DNA from: Tessaracoccus antarcticus
GTDB taxonomy: Bacteria > Actinomycetota > Actinomycetes > Propionibacteriales > Propionibacteriaceae
Reading direction: 5' to 3'
Assembly: GCF_003688855.1 (NCBI RefSeq)
Contig: NZ_REFW01000003.1
Span: 186,001-250,000 of the forward strand
DNA: 64,000 nucleotides
Every line of letters begins with the position of its first letter. Within the stretch, counting starts at the first letter, position 1. This document shows positions 1-8,429 of the stretch, one piece after another. The translations under genes and the position numbers were made by a program. The notes under the pieces are model-generated. The model searched no databases, was not told the DNA's origin, and worked only from the letters and a program-made list of their open reading frames with translations.

Positions 1-1109
1 TCACGGCTCACCCCAAGGTGATGCCGCAGCTGGAGCGGCGCGCCGAGGCCATCCTGCACGGGCCCATCGACTGGGCCACCGCCGAGATCCTGGCGTTCGG
101 GTCGCTGGTCCTGGAGGACCGGCCCGTGCGCCTCGCCGGGCAGGACTCGCGTCGCGGCACCTTCTCGCAGCGCTTCGCCGCCATCGTCGACCGGGTCACC
201 GGGGAGTCGTGGGTGCCACTGAAGCATCTGTCGAAGGACCAGGCGTCGTTCGAGGTCTGGGACTCGCTCCTCAGCGAGTACGCGGCACTCGGGTTCGAGT
301 ACGGCTACTCCGTGGCCCGACCCGAGGCACTGGTGCTGTGGGAGGCGCAGTTCGGCGACTTCGTCAACGGTGCCCAGATCATCTCCGACGAGTTCGTCGC
401 ATCGGGTCAGGCCAAGTGGACCCAGAAATCGGGCGTGGTGCTGCTGCTGCCGCACGGCTTCGAGGGCCAGGGCCCCGACCACAGCTCCGCCCGCATCGAA
501 CGGTGGCTGCAGCTGTGTGCCGAGAACGCCCTGGCCGTGTGCCAGCCGTCGACGGCCGCCAGCTACTTCCACCTGCTCCGTCAGCACGCCTACGTGAACT
601 TCCACCGCCCCGTGGTGATCGCCACACCCAAGTCGATGCTCCGCAACAAGCAGGCCGCCTCCATGCCGGAGGACTTCACGTCGGGTCACTGGCACCCGGC
701 GCTCGACGACCCCACCATCGAGGACCCGTCGCAGGTGGAGCGCGTCATGCTCTGCTCCGGCAAGATCCGGTGGGAGCTCGTCACTGAGCGCGCCAGGCGC
801 GGCCTCGAGGGCAAGGTGGCAATCGTGGCCCTGGAGCGGCTGTACCCGCTGCCCGGACAGGAGGTGGCCGAGATCCTCGACCGCTACGCGCACGTGGACG
901 ACGTCCGCTTCGTACAGGACGAACCCGCCAACCAGGGCCCGTGGCCGTTCATGTCCGTGCACCTGCCCAACGCGGTCGCCCGGCACACGGCCAAGCCCCT
1001 CACCATGAAGCGGGTGGCGAGGCCCTGGGCCTCGGCTCCGTCCGTGGGGTCACACAAGGTGCACCTCGTGCAGGCCACCGAGCTGCTCGAAGCAGCTTTC
1101 GGCAACTGA
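1..1109 (+). CDS. kgd: 2-oxoglutarate dehydrogenase/decarboxylase E1 component, C-terminal part
   Basis: This is the thiamine-diphosphate E1 enzyme that decarboxylates 2-oxoglutarate in the TCA cycle. The frame is open from base 3 and the start lies before the window, so only the last 368 residues are visible. They cover the transketolase-like pyrimidine-binding region, with the family motif HGFEGQGPDHSSARIER about 155 residues in, and the C-terminal domain ending in a LLEAAFGN-like tail. In actinobacteria this part usually belongs to the large multifunctional Kgd/SucA protein carrying an extra acyltransferase domain, but the N-terminus needed to decide is absent. No strong terminator follows. 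galK starts 188 bases downstream. Confidence 0.93.
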   Translation, partial: TAHPKVMPQLERRAEAILHGPIDWATAEILAFGSLVLEDRPVRLAGQDSRRGTFSQRFAAIVDRVTGESWVPLKHLSKDQASFEVWDSLLSEYAALGFEYGYSVARPEALVLWEAQFGDFVNGAQIISDEFVASGQAKWTQKSGVVLLLPHGFEGQGPDHSSARIERWLQLCAENALAVCQPSTAASYFHLLRQHAYVNFHRPVVIATPKSMLRNKQAASMPEDFTSGHWHPALDDPTIEDPSQVERVMLCSGKIRWELVTERARRGLEGKVAIVALERLYPLPGQEVAEILDRYAHVDDVRFVQDEPANQGPWPFMSVHLPNAVARHTAKPLTMKRVARPWASAPSVGSHKVHLVQATELLEAAFGN

Positions 1110-1297
1110 GACGATCCTGTTGTGCACAAACCGGGTCACGGAAGCACTCCACGGCCCGGTCAGTGCAGCGAGCAGATCGCCGTCCTCTGGCCGGCCGAGA
1201 GACCATGCAGACCTTCATGGAGCTGCATCCCGCAATGTTGAACACCATCGAGCGGTTGGCACCATGGCCGGCGCGTCTCGACGACGAGGAGAACTAG
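1110..1297. other. Gap between kgd and galK
   Basis: No clear terminator or conserved gene is visible. A 30-codon frame (1204-1297, beginning MQTFMELHPAML) ends directly against the galK start, but the galK Shine-Dalgarno sequence GAGGAG lies inside it. It is more likely incidental than a leader peptide. Confidence 0.4.
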
Positions 1298-2464
1298 ATG
1301 CAGAGCCTTTCGACAGGCACACAACAGCGTCTCGACGCCCTGCGCGCCACGTACCTGGAGATCGCTGGGCGTGAGGCAACCGGGCTGTGGTTCGGCCCGG
1401 GCCGGGTCAACCTCATTGGCGAGCACACCGACTACAACGACGGGTTCGTCCTGCCGTTCGCCCTCGAGAAGAGGGCTGTGGTCGCCGCCGGCCGCCGCGA
1501 TGACGCATTGCTGGTCATGTACTCCCTGGAACTGGAGGAGCGCGTGGAAGTGGCCCTCTCAGCCCTTGAACCGGGTACTGGGGGCTGGTCCGGTTACCTG
1601 GCAGGCGTCATCTGGGCATTGGAGGCCTCCGGCCACGAGGTGGGCGCCACCACCCTGGTGCTGACGTCCGACGTCCCGCTGGGCGCAGGTCTCTCCAGTT
1701 CCGCGGCCATCGAGTGCGCAGTCGTGGCGGCCATGTGTGACCTGTACGAGCTCGACATCGAGCCCATGGATCGAGCCAAGGTCGCCCGCATGGCAGAGAA
1801 CGCCTACGTCGGGGCCCCCACCGGCCTGCTCGACCAGGCGGCCAGCACACTCTGCCAGAAGGACTTCGGCCTCTTCCTCGACTGCCGCTCCCTCGAGGGC
1901 GTTCACGTGCCCCTGCCCATGGCGGAGCAGGGCTTCGAGATGCTGGTGCTGGACACCAAGACCCCCCACAGCCACGTCGATGGCGAGTACGGGCAGCGAC
2001 GCGCGTCCTGCGAGCAGGCCGCCGCCATCCTGGGCATCCCGGCACTCCGCGACGTCACGGACCTCGACGACGCGTTGGCGAAGCTGGACGACGAGGTGAT
2101 GCGCAAGCGCGTGCGCCACGTCGTCACCGAGAACTCCCGCACCCTGGAGGCCTACGAGGTGGCACGCGAGGGGCGGCTGGCGGATCTGGCGCCCCTGCTC
2201 GATGCCTCCCACGCATCCATGCGCGACGACTACGAGATCACTGTGGACACCGTCGACCTGGCCGTGGACACCGCGAAGGCGGCGGGCGCGCTCGGGGCCC
2301 GCATGACCGGCGGAGGTTTCGGCGGGTGCATCATCGCGCTCTGCCACACCGGTGAGGGTGACCTGATCGCCCAGGAGATCGCGGCGGCGTTCGCCGCCGC
2401 CGGGCATCACCCACCGGAATGGTTCACGGCCACGCCGTCAGAGGGGGCGGGCCGACTGGCCTGA
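1298..2464 (+). CDS. galK: Galactokinase
   Basis: Phosphorylates galactose to galactose-1-phosphate with ATP, the first step of the Leloir pathway, in the cytosol. The 388 residues match the family length. The galactokinase signature GRVNLIGEHTDYNDG is at residues 35-49, the GHMP ATP-binding motif PLGAGLSSSAA at 127-137, and the C-terminal GHMP motif GARMTGGGFGGC is present. The start is fixed by GAGGAG six bases before the ATG. No galT or galE lies beside it, so in this window it stands alone. Confidence 0.96.
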   Translation: MQSLSTGTQQRLDALRATYLEIAGREATGLWFGPGRVNLIGEHTDYNDGFVLPFALEKRAVVAAGRRDDALLVMYSLELEERVEVALSALEPGTGGWSGYLAGVIWALEASGHEVGATTLVLTSDVPLGAGLSSSAAIECAVVAAMCDLYELDIEPMDRAKVARMAENAYVGAPTGLLDQAASTLCQKDFGLFLDCRSLEGVHVPLPMAEQGFEMLVLDTKTPHSHVDGEYGQRRASCEQAAAILGIPALRDVTDLDDALAKLDDEVMRKRVRHVVTENSRTLEAYEVAREGRLADLAPLLDASHASMRDDYEITVDTVDLAVDTAKAAGALGARMTGGGFGGCIIALCHTGEGDLIAQEIAAAFAAAGHHPPEWFTATPSEGAGRLA

Positions 2465-2472
2465 GCCGGCCG

Positions 2473-2871
2473 TCAGTCCTCCCCGGCTGCCGGCCTCGCC
2501 AGGGCGAGACGAGTACTGGGCAGGACAGCGGCCACCACGGTGGCCACCAGAAGCAGCAGGACCGCACCGAGGCCCACCACCTGCGGGGTCTCGGCGGACT
2601 GCATGAGGCTGGCCACCGTGGCGATGTGCAGCAGAGCAGGCGCCACGATGAGTCCGCGGGCAAAGGGATTGCGTCGCGCCCCGAGCCAGGCCCCGAACGC
2701 CACCAGCAGGCCGTAGCCGATGAGAACGGCCCCGATGCCGATGCTGAACGCGGCATGCGCGGCCGCGATCGATCCGACCCCCACTCCCACGATGCCCACA
2801 CCCGAGAGCGCGGCCCCCGTGACGGCGACGCCCAGGGACGGTGGCTCGAAGATGTGTGAGAGGTGGCGCAT
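2473..2871 (-). CDS. Small four-helix membrane protein of unknown function
   Basis: The 132-residue protein is almost entirely hydrophobic, with four predicted transmembrane segments: glycine- and alanine-rich helices starting near residue 13, one around residue 50, and two in the C-terminal half, the last ending in VATVVAAVLPS. I do not recognise the family. The ATG at 2871 (MRHLSHIFEPPS) is preferred to an upstream in-frame start at 2943 because the extra 24 residues are charged and proline-rich. The gene is convergent with galK, with eight bases between the stops. Its 5' end faces whiB1. Confidence 0.7.
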   Translation of the reverse strand: MRHLSHIFEPPSLGVAVTGAALSGVGIVGVGVGSIAAAHAAFSIGIGAVLIGYGLLVAFGAWLGARRNPFARGLIVAPALLHIATVASLMQSAETPQVVGLGAVLLLLVATVVAAVLPSTRLALARPAAGED

Positions 2872-2955
2872 GTCCTGAAGACTGCCGCGCGCATCCGGGC
2901 AAGGCAAATCTTTCCGGGGTGTTTTCGGTGACACAGGCCCCACGGTGGACGGGGG

Positions 2956-2984
2956 TTGTCTATCGTGGCTACTCGGAGTAGGTT
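2956..2984 (+). promoter_or_regulatory. Probable SigA-type promoter of whiB1
   Basis: TTGTCT at 2956-2961 and TAGGTT at 2979-2984 are separated by exactly 17 bases. They lie about 70 bases upstream of the whiB1 ATG, leaving a leader that contains the ribosome binding site GAAGGAG. Confidence 0.5.
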
Positions 2985-3055
2985 GCTCTAGCTCTCAACT
3001 ACCCCCACGGACACCCGATTCACGGGAATGCCGATTGAAGGAGTGTGTCACATAC

Positions 3056-3307
3056 ATGGATTGGCGCCACAAGGCAGCCTGCCTCACGGAGGACCCCGAG
3101 TTGTTCTTCCCCGTGGGAAACACCGGACCAGCTCTCCAGCAGATCGAAGACGCAAAGAAAATCTGTCAGCGCTGTGAGGTGCGCGAGCAATGTCTCGCGT
3201 GGGCTCTCGAAGCGGGACAGGATCACGGCGTCTGGGGCGGGATGAGCGAAGACGAACGCAGGGCCATCAAGAGGCGCGCAGCGCGCTCCAGGCTTCGCAA
3301 CAGCTGA
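3056..3307 (+). CDS. whiB1: WhiB1-type iron-sulfur transcription factor
   Basis: A 83-residue WhiB-like protein that binds a 4Fe-4S cluster and works with the primary sigma factor; in mycobacteria WhiB1 is essential and its cluster reacts with nitric oxide. The four cluster cysteines are C9, C37, C40 and C46, with C37-Q-R-C40. The turn motif GVWGGMSEDERR and a basic C-terminal tail follow. It begins MDWRHKAAC, closely resembling WhiB1 in start and spacing. GAAGGAG is 12 bases before the ATG. A 9-bp hairpin follows the stop codon. Confidence 0.95.
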   Translation: MDWRHKAACLTEDPELFFPVGNTGPALQQIEDAKKICQRCEVREQCLAWALEAGQDHGVWGGMSEDERRAIKRRAARSRLRNS

Positions 3308-3311
3308 ACGC

Positions 3312-3333
3312 GGCGGGCCCTTCTGGGCCCGCC
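3312..3333. terminator. Bidirectional hairpin between whiB1 and the histidine kinase gene
   Basis: A perfect 9-bp GC stem (3312-3320 with 3325-3333) and a TTCT loop lie between two convergent genes. There is no long T tract on either side. Confidence 0.7.
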
Positions 3334-3347
3334 CCCATCAGCCCCTC

Positions 3348-4793
3348 CTAGAACTCAGTGACCGGGATGTTCAGTCGTGCCACTGTTCCGGCGCCGTCCT
3401 CGCGCGGCCCCAGGTGGACGGTGCCCCCCAGATCCGTGATGAGCGTGGTGATGATGGCCAGGCCGAGGCTCTCCTGAGCCTTCACGTCGAACCCCTCCGG
3501 CAACCCCACACCATCGTCGACAACATCCACGATCAGTTCGCCGTCAACGCGACGGGGCCTCACCTCAATGTCGCCCGACGAGCTCTGCAGCCCATGCTCG
3601 ATGGCGTTCTGGCACAACTCGGTGATGATCATCGCCAGCGATGTGGCTGCCTCGGATGACACAACCCCGAAGGTCCCCACACGCTTGGCCCGCACCACGC
3701 CGGAAGCGGCCGCCAGGTCCCCCACCATCCGCAGGATCTTGTCGCACACCTCGTCGAATGCCACGTCCTTCTCCAGTGTGTGGCTTAGGGTGTCGTGCAC
3801 CACCGCGATGGAGGACACGCGCCGCATGGCGTCCCGCAGCGCCTCCTTCCCCTCGTCCGACGTCATGCGACGCGACTGCATGCGCAGCAGCGCCGCCACC
3901 GTCTGCAGGTTGTTCTTGATGCGGTGGTGGATCTCCCGGATGGTGGCGTCCTTCGTGACGAGCATCCGGTCGCGGCGTCGCAGGTCCGTGGTGTCGCGGC
4001 ACAGCACGAGCATGCCCACCGTGATGTCGGCCACTTCGAGCGGTAGCAGGACGAACCGCATGGAGGCGCGGGACTGCTCCACGTCGAACACCGCGATCCG
4101 CTGGTCGCGAAGGTCCGACTGCACCGTCTGACCCATGGTCTCGACGCCGTGACGCAGACGCCGCGTCAGTTCCCCGAAGTCCTCCCCCTCGATGTCGCCC
4201 TGGGCGCCCATGCGTCGGTAGGCCGTGATGGCGTTCGGGGAGGCGTAGGTGATGACCCCGTTGGGCTGCACGCGTAGGAGGCCGTCACCCGCCTTGGGCT
4301 CCAACGCCTTGTCCATGGCCGGCGCCAGTGGGAACTGGCCCTCCAGCAGCATGGACGTGAGGACGCCGGCGGCCTCCATGTAGTTCTCCTCGAGCGCGCC
4401 CATTGCGCGCACCCCCATGAGGTTCGTGTGGCGTTCCAGGACGGCGATGCAGCGACCGTGGCGCATGATGGGCACCGCCCACACGTCCACGGGGATGCCT
4501 GCGCTGATCTGGTTGTCGCTGGTCTCGGCAATCTGCTCCGTCATGAACGCGGCGGTGACGGCGTGGTCCACCTCATTGATGATGGTCTCCCCGATGACGT
4601 CGTCCTCGAGCGCCGTCGGACCCGTGACGGGACGAACCTGGGCAGTGCAGGTGAAGCGCTCGCCCTCCTCGCTCGGCACCCACAGGAGGAGGTCGGAGAA
4701 ACTGAGGTCAGCGAGCAGGTGCCACTGCTCCACAAACCCTTCGAGCCACTGCTCGTCGGTCAACTTCTCCAGATGTGTCAGAACCATGGCCAT
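3348..4793 (-). CDS. pdtaS: PdtaS-like sensor histidine kinase
   Basis: A soluble 481-residue sensor kinase of the HisKA_2 type, as in mycobacterial PdtaS, which phosphorylates the RNA-binding antiterminator PdtaR. The order is an N-terminal GAF-like domain, a PAS-like domain, the dimerisation helix with IHHRIKNNLQTVAALLR (phospho-acceptor His near residue 290), and a C-terminal HATPase domain with ELCQNAIEHG and DDGVGLPEG. No transmembrane segment is visible. The start is uncertain: ATG at 4793 is chosen because homology begins there, but an in-frame ATG at 4835 is possible. No response regulator is adjacent, which is usual for this kinase. Confidence 0.88.
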   Translation of the reverse strand: MAMVLTHLEKLTDEQWLEGFVEQWHLLADLSFSDLLLWVPSEEGERFTCTAQVRPVTGPTALEDDVIGETIINEVDHAVTAAFMTEQIAETSDNQISAGIPVDVWAVPIMRHGRCIAVLERHTNLMGVRAMGALEENYMEAAGVLTSMLLEGQFPLAPAMDKALEPKAGDGLLRVQPNGVITYASPNAITAYRRMGAQGDIEGEDFGELTRRLRHGVETMGQTVQSDLRDQRIAVFDVEQSRASMRFVLLPLEVADITVGMLVLCRDTTDLRRRDRMLVTKDATIREIHHRIKNNLQTVAALLRMQSRRMTSDEGKEALRDAMRRVSSIAVVHDTLSHTLEKDVAFDEVCDKILRMVGDLAAASGVVRAKRVGTFGVVSSEAATSLAMIITELCQNAIEHGLQSSSGDIEVRPRRVDGELIVDVVDDGVGLPEGFDVKAQESLGLAIITTLITDLGGTVHLGPREDGAGTVARLNIPVTEF

Positions 4794-4900
4794 ACTGTGC
4801 CACCACGGCGGCACCGAGGGCCACGTGGGACGCATGGTAGGACCCTGCGCCGGTTTCTGGCACACTTGTACCCGCACCATCCAGCAAACGAGGAGTCACC

Positions 4901-4975
4901 ATGGGCAAACGTGGACGCAAGCGCAACGCGCGCCGCAAGAACAAGGCCAACCACGGCAAGCGTCCCAACGCCTGA
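4901..4975 (+). CDS. Ribosomal protein bL37
   Basis: A 24-residue, strongly basic protein (MGKRGRKRNARRKNKANHGK followed by RPNA) that matches the small actinobacterial large-subunit protein bL37, seen bound to 23S rRNA in mycobacterial ribosomes. It is below the length cut-off of most gene finders. AGGAG lies five bases before the ATG, and a strong terminator follows 16 bases after the stop. It is divergent from the kinase gene and monocistronic. Confidence 0.9.
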   Translation: MGKRGRKRNARRKNKANHGKRPNA

Positions 4976-4991
4976 CCGAGGAGATTCACAC

Positions 4992-5025
4992 AACCCCCGC
5001 TGGTTTGCCGGCGGGGGTTTTGTTT
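4992..5025 (+). terminator. Rho-independent terminator after bL37
   Basis: A GC-rich stem (AACCCCCGC with GCGGGGGTT) with a ten-base loop is followed by a T-rich run, TTTTGTTTG. Confidence 0.85.
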
Positions 5026-5095
5026 GTGCCCCGGTCCGGGAGGACACCGAGGGGACGTCTCCCGGGTGCCCGCCCGGGGTGACGGGGCGTCAGCG

Positions 5096-6604
5096 TCACC
5101 AGGGGCTGGGCTTGTAGTCCTTCACGAAACAGCCGTAGAGGTCCTCCCCTGCCTCGCCGATCACGATCGGGTCGTAGACCCGGGCCGCGCCGTCGACCAG
5201 GTCGAGGGGGGCGTGCCAGCCCTCGGCGGCGATCCGCAACTTTTCCTGGTGGGGCCGCTCGTCGGTGATCCATCCGGTGTCGACCGCTGTCATCAGGATC
5301 TTGTCGGTCTCAAACATCTCCCCGGCGCTGGTCCGGGTCATCATGTTCAAAGCGGCCTTGGCCATGTTGGTGTGCGGGTGGCCGGCACCCTTGTAGCGCC
5401 GGGAGAACTGCCCCTCCATGGCTGAAACGTTGACCACGTACGCGCGTCGGGCACCGGCGGCGACGGCCGCCCGCATCGCCGGCCTCAGCTTGGAGACCAG
5501 CAGGAACGGCGCGATCGAGTTGCAGAACTGCACCTCGAGCAACTCCAACGGGTCGACCTCGTCGACAACCTGGGTCCAGGAATTGTTGGTCTGTGTATCA
5601 GGCAGCAGTCCCCCGGCATCGACGGCGGTTCCGGCCAGGTGTGCCTCGAGCGAGGCGTTCCCGGCGGAGAGGGCCAGCGCCGTCAGCGACGCTGCCGTGT
5701 GCACGGCCCGGGCCTGCTCGAGTGACTCACCTTCGTGCTGTGGCACGGCGTCCCTGTTCAGGGCACCGGCGATTGCAGCGGGGTGGGCCTCGGAGATCCG
5801 GTCGAAGGAGAGCATCTCCGGCAGTTCACGGCCGGCGCAGGGGGGTGCGAGGGGGACCAGCTCAGCCTCGACGAGTTGGCTGTAGGCGCCGGGTGAGCGC
5901 CTGACGGTCTGGCAGGCGTTGTTGATGAGGATGTCCAGGGGCCCTGAGGCGGCCACGTCCTCAGCCAGGGAAACCACCTGGGTGGGGTCGCGCAGGTCGA
6001 TCCCGACAATCTTGAGCCGGTGGAGCCATTCGTCGCTGTCCTCGAGCGAGGAGAAACGCCGGACGGCGTCCTTCGGGAACCGCGTGGTGATGGTGGTGTG
6101 TGCACCGTCGCGCAGCAGACGCAACGCAATGTACATGCCGATCTTGGACCGACCGCCGGTCAGCAGCGCCCGCTTGCCCGTCAGGTCGGTGCGCTGGTCA
6201 CGCTTGGTGTGGGAGAAGGCGGCGCACTCGGGGCAGAGCCAGTGGTAGAAAGCGTCCACCAGCGTGTAGTCGCGCTTGCAGATGTAGCAACCGCGGGACT
6301 TCAACAACTCGCCGGCGAAGGCACCGGTGGTGGTGGAGACGAGCTGAATGCCCTGGGTCTCGTCGTCGATGCGCATCCGCGAACCGGTGGCGGTGGCTTC
6401 GATGATGGCGCGGTCGGCCGCCGCCTCCGCCTCGCGCTTGCGCAACCGACGGGTGTGCTTGAGCACCTTGTACATGTGGGATGCCGCGCGCTTCACCGTG
6501 GTCACGTCGGGATGATCCGACGGCAGCTCATGGAGCTCACCGAGCACCTTGACCGCGATGGCGAGTTCGTCGGGGTCGATGGCATCCAGGCTGGGGTTGG
6601 TCAC
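5096..6604 (-). CDS. Zinc-ribbon SDR family protein
   Basis: A 502-residue short-chain dehydrogenase/reductase-like protein with an unusual front end. Residues 1-100 form a mostly helical region. A zinc ribbon follows, with C106-X2-C109 and C124-X2-C127. The Rossmann fold begins near 143 with the nucleotide motif TGGRSKIG (149-156) and carries the NNACQT motif. In the active-site helix the usual Tyr-X3-Lys reads Thr-Asn-Met-Ala-Lys, so the catalytic tyrosine is replaced while the lysine stays. Similar proteins occur across actinobacteria without a defined substrate. It may bind NAD(P) without classical SDR chemistry. It is transcribed alone. Confidence 0.8.
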   Translation of the reverse strand: MTNPSLDAIDPDELAIAVKVLGELHELPSDHPDVTTVKRAASHMYKVLKHTRRLRKREAEAAADRAIIEATATGSRMRIDDETQGIQLVSTTTGAFAGELLKSRGCYICKRDYTLVDAFYHWLCPECAAFSHTKRDQRTDLTGKRALLTGGRSKIGMYIALRLLRDGAHTTITTRFPKDAVRRFSSLEDSDEWLHRLKIVGIDLRDPTQVVSLAEDVAASGPLDILINNACQTVRRSPGAYSQLVEAELVPLAPPCAGRELPEMLSFDRISEAHPAAIAGALNRDAVPQHEGESLEQARAVHTAASLTALALSAGNASLEAHLAGTAVDAGGLLPDTQTNNSWTQVVDEVDPLELLEVQFCNSIAPFLLVSKLRPAMRAAVAAGARRAYVVNVSAMEGQFSRRYKGAGHPHTNMAKAALNMMTRTSAGEMFETDKILMTAVDTGWITDERPHQEKLRIAAEGWHAPLDLVDGAARVYDPIVIGEAGEDLYGCFVKDYKPSPW

Positions 6605-6669
6605 CGCCAGATCCTAGTTCACCGTCCCCGTAAAGCTGGCGTCGTGCCGGCCGGCATGAGTGCAGGGTC

Positions 6670-6939
6670 TCAGCGGAGAGTGCGACGGATGACGCGCACC
6701 CGGGCGGCGAGTCCTGCCGGCGCCCTCTGCGCGGGCTGGCTGCGTTCGATCATCTCCGTGATGGTGGACTCGATGTCGAAGTTCTCCATACATCGTTCGC
6801 AGGCGTGCAGGTGAACGCGGATCACGTCCGCGTCCGCGTCGGCCAGTTCGTGGTGGAGGAAGGCGTGAACCGCCTCCAGGGCCCTGACGCATTCGTCCAT
6901 CTCGTCGTGTTCGTGGCTCCACATTGCGGTGTCGGACAT
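6670..6939 (-). CDS. rsrA: RsrA-type zinc anti-sigma factor
   Basis: An 89-residue ZAS-family anti-sigma factor that holds SigR inactive until thiol oxidation releases zinc. It has the H43-X3-C47-X2-C50 zinc motif and an upstream cysteine, C17, equivalent to the third ligand of RsrA. It follows sigR directly: the ATG shares one base with the sigR TGA (TGATG), and a GTG three bases earlier is also possible. The overlap implies translational coupling of sigma factor and antagonist. Confidence 0.93.
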   Translation of the reverse strand: MSDTAMWSHEHDEMDECVRALEAVHAFLHHELADADADVIRVHLHACERCMENFDIESTITEMIERSQPAQRAPAGLAARVRVIRRTLR

Positions 6940-7562
6940 CACGCATCGCCTCGCTGACGACGGGAGATGCCACGTTCGGCCGCGTAGTCGGCCAGCGCGT
7001 CACGCAGGAGGGCGCGCCCCCGGTTCAGCCGGCTCATGACCGTGCCGATCGGCGTACCCATGATCTCGGCGATCTCCTTGTACGAGAAACCTTCGACGTC
7101 CGACAGGTAGACAGCCATCCTGAAGTTCTCGGGCAACCCGCTCATCGCATCAGCCACCGTCTTGTCGGGCGTCTGATCCAGCGCCTCCATCTCCGCTGAT
7201 CGCAGACCCTCGGAGTCATGCGAGGCCGCCCGTGCCAGGTGCCAGTCCTCGACGTCGCCGTCGAAGCTGGTGCGAGGCGAACGCTGAGCCTTGCGGTAGG
7301 TGTTGATGTAGGTGTTGGTGAGAATCCGGTACAGCCACGCCTTGAGATTGGTTCCGGGCGTGAAGGTGGACTGAGCGGCGAACGCTTTGGCGTAGGCCTC
7401 CTGTACCACGTCCTCGGCGTCAGCGGCATTGCGGGTCATGCGCAACGCGGCGGCGTAGAGACGGTCCAGGTGGCTGAGCGCCTCTTCCTCGAAGGCAGCG
7501 TCCTGCGACGGGACGTCGACGGCGTCCGGGGCGAGGTCAGTGCTTGAGGCTTCCACGTTCAT
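6939..7562 (-). CDS. sigR: SigR/SigH-type ECF sigma factor
   Basis: The thiol-oxidative-stress sigma factor of actinobacteria. From the chosen ATG it is 207 residues. Region 2 reads [20 protein letters not shown] followed by [18 protein letters not shown], and region 4 has the helix-turn-helix [19 protein letters not shown], both typical of SigR. Starts at 7637 and 7604 are also in frame and downstream of the mapped-looking promoter, and SigR genes elsewhere are known to have alternative starts, so a longer isoform is possible. The upstream region holds a near-perfect SigR promoter, implying positive autoregulation. rsrA overlaps the stop codon. Confidence 0.94.
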   Translation of the reverse strand: MNVEASSTDLAPDAVDVPSQDAAFEEEALSHLDRLYAAALRMTRNAADAEDVVQEAYAKAFAAQSTFTPGTNLKAWLYRILTNTYINTYRKAQRSPRTSFDGDVEDWHLARAASHDSEGLRSAEMEALDQTPDKTVADAMSGLPENFRMAVYLSDVEGFSYKEIAEIMGTPIGTVMSRLNRGRALLRDALADYAAERGISRRQRGDA

Positions 7563-7646
7563 CAGGTACGAGGATAGCGCCGGAAAACGACGACGCAGAC
7601 CCATGTCCGGGACTGCCGTGTCGAGGAGTGGGGCCATGTCTGGTGG

Positions 7647-7672
7647 AACACCACCCGTGGCCCGTCTATTCC
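7647..7672 (-). promoter_or_regulatory. SigR-type autoregulatory promoter
   Basis: Read on the minus strand this is GGAAT, 18 bases, GTT, the consensus for SigR of Streptomyces and SigH of mycobacteria. It lies 85 bases before the chosen sigR ATG and would start transcription near 7640. Confidence 0.8.
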
Positions 7673-7680
7673 CCAAAAGA

Positions 7681-8370
7681 TCACTCGATGGGCAGCAGAA
7701 GGTCGGCTCCGTCGTTGGCCACGGAATTGACGGCCCTCGACACCTTGGTGGGCGCCAGATGCGGCAGCGGCACCAGTAGTTCCCGCGCCGTCTCACCGGC
7801 CGTGAGTCCAGGGTCCAGCCAGAGGTCCCGGTCCGTGACGGTCATGGGCATCCTGTCGTGCACCCACCCCAGCTCATCGGTGGCGCTGGTGGTGATGATG
7901 GACGCCGTGGCGAGCCATCCGTCTGGCCCCTTCCAGAATTCGTAGATCCCGGCCATGTGCACCATCGAGCCATCAGCCGGCCTGAGGAAGTAGGGCTGCT
8001 TCAGCGTGGTGTCCCCGATTTTCTCCGGCCGCCACTCGTAGTAGCCCAGGGCGGGCAGCAGGCACCGCCTGGCCGCCATGGCCCTGCGATAGGCGGGTTT
8101 TTCGGTGACGGTCTCCACGCGGGCGTTGATCATGCGCGCGCCGCCCCCGGCATCCTTCGACCAACTGGGCACCAGACCCCACCGGAGGCCCACGAGCTTG
8201 CGGAGGAGACCTGTCTCCGCCTCGCGCTCCACCACTGCGGGAACCGTGTCGGTGGGGGCGATGTTGAACCGGGGAACGCACGCGTCGCGCCCGTCCGCCG
8301 TGACCTCGTCGATGCGGTACTCCTCGACGAGTTCGTCAGGATCAGCACCGGCCGCGTATCGCCCACACAT
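7681..8370 (-). CDS. SRAP-domain protein (YedK/HMCES)
   Basis: A 229-residue SOS-response-associated-peptidase family protein. These proteins crosslink covalently to abasic sites in single-stranded DNA through Cys2. The start is fixed by MCGRY: Met removal exposes C2. The family's other signatures are present: FNIAPT, RWGLVP, NAR, GYYEWR with the catalytic Glu, and H-D-R-M-P. It ends about 10 bases from the SigR promoter, upstream of sigR on the same strand. An in-frame start nine bases earlier is unlikely, because it would block C2. Confidence 0.95.
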   Translation of the reverse strand: MCGRYAAGADPDELVEEYRIDEVTADGRDACVPRFNIAPTDTVPAVVEREAETGLLRKLVGLRWGLVPSWSKDAGGGARMINARVETVTEKPAYRRAMAARRCLLPALGYYEWRPEKIGDTTLKQPYFLRPADGSMVHMAGIYEFWKGPDGWLATASIITTSATDELGWVHDRMPMTVTDRDLWLDPGLTAGETARELLVPLPHLAPTKVSRAVNSVANDGADLLLPIE

Positions 8371-8429
8371 GCGCACCAATCTAGGACGTGCGAGCGCTCG
8401 TGCACTCCTGAGTGGGTATGTTTGGCCCC

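Noticed and set aside
1204-1297. 30-codon leader peptide upstream of galK
   Set aside because: It has no ribosome binding site, and its last codons are the galK Shine-Dalgarno sequence.
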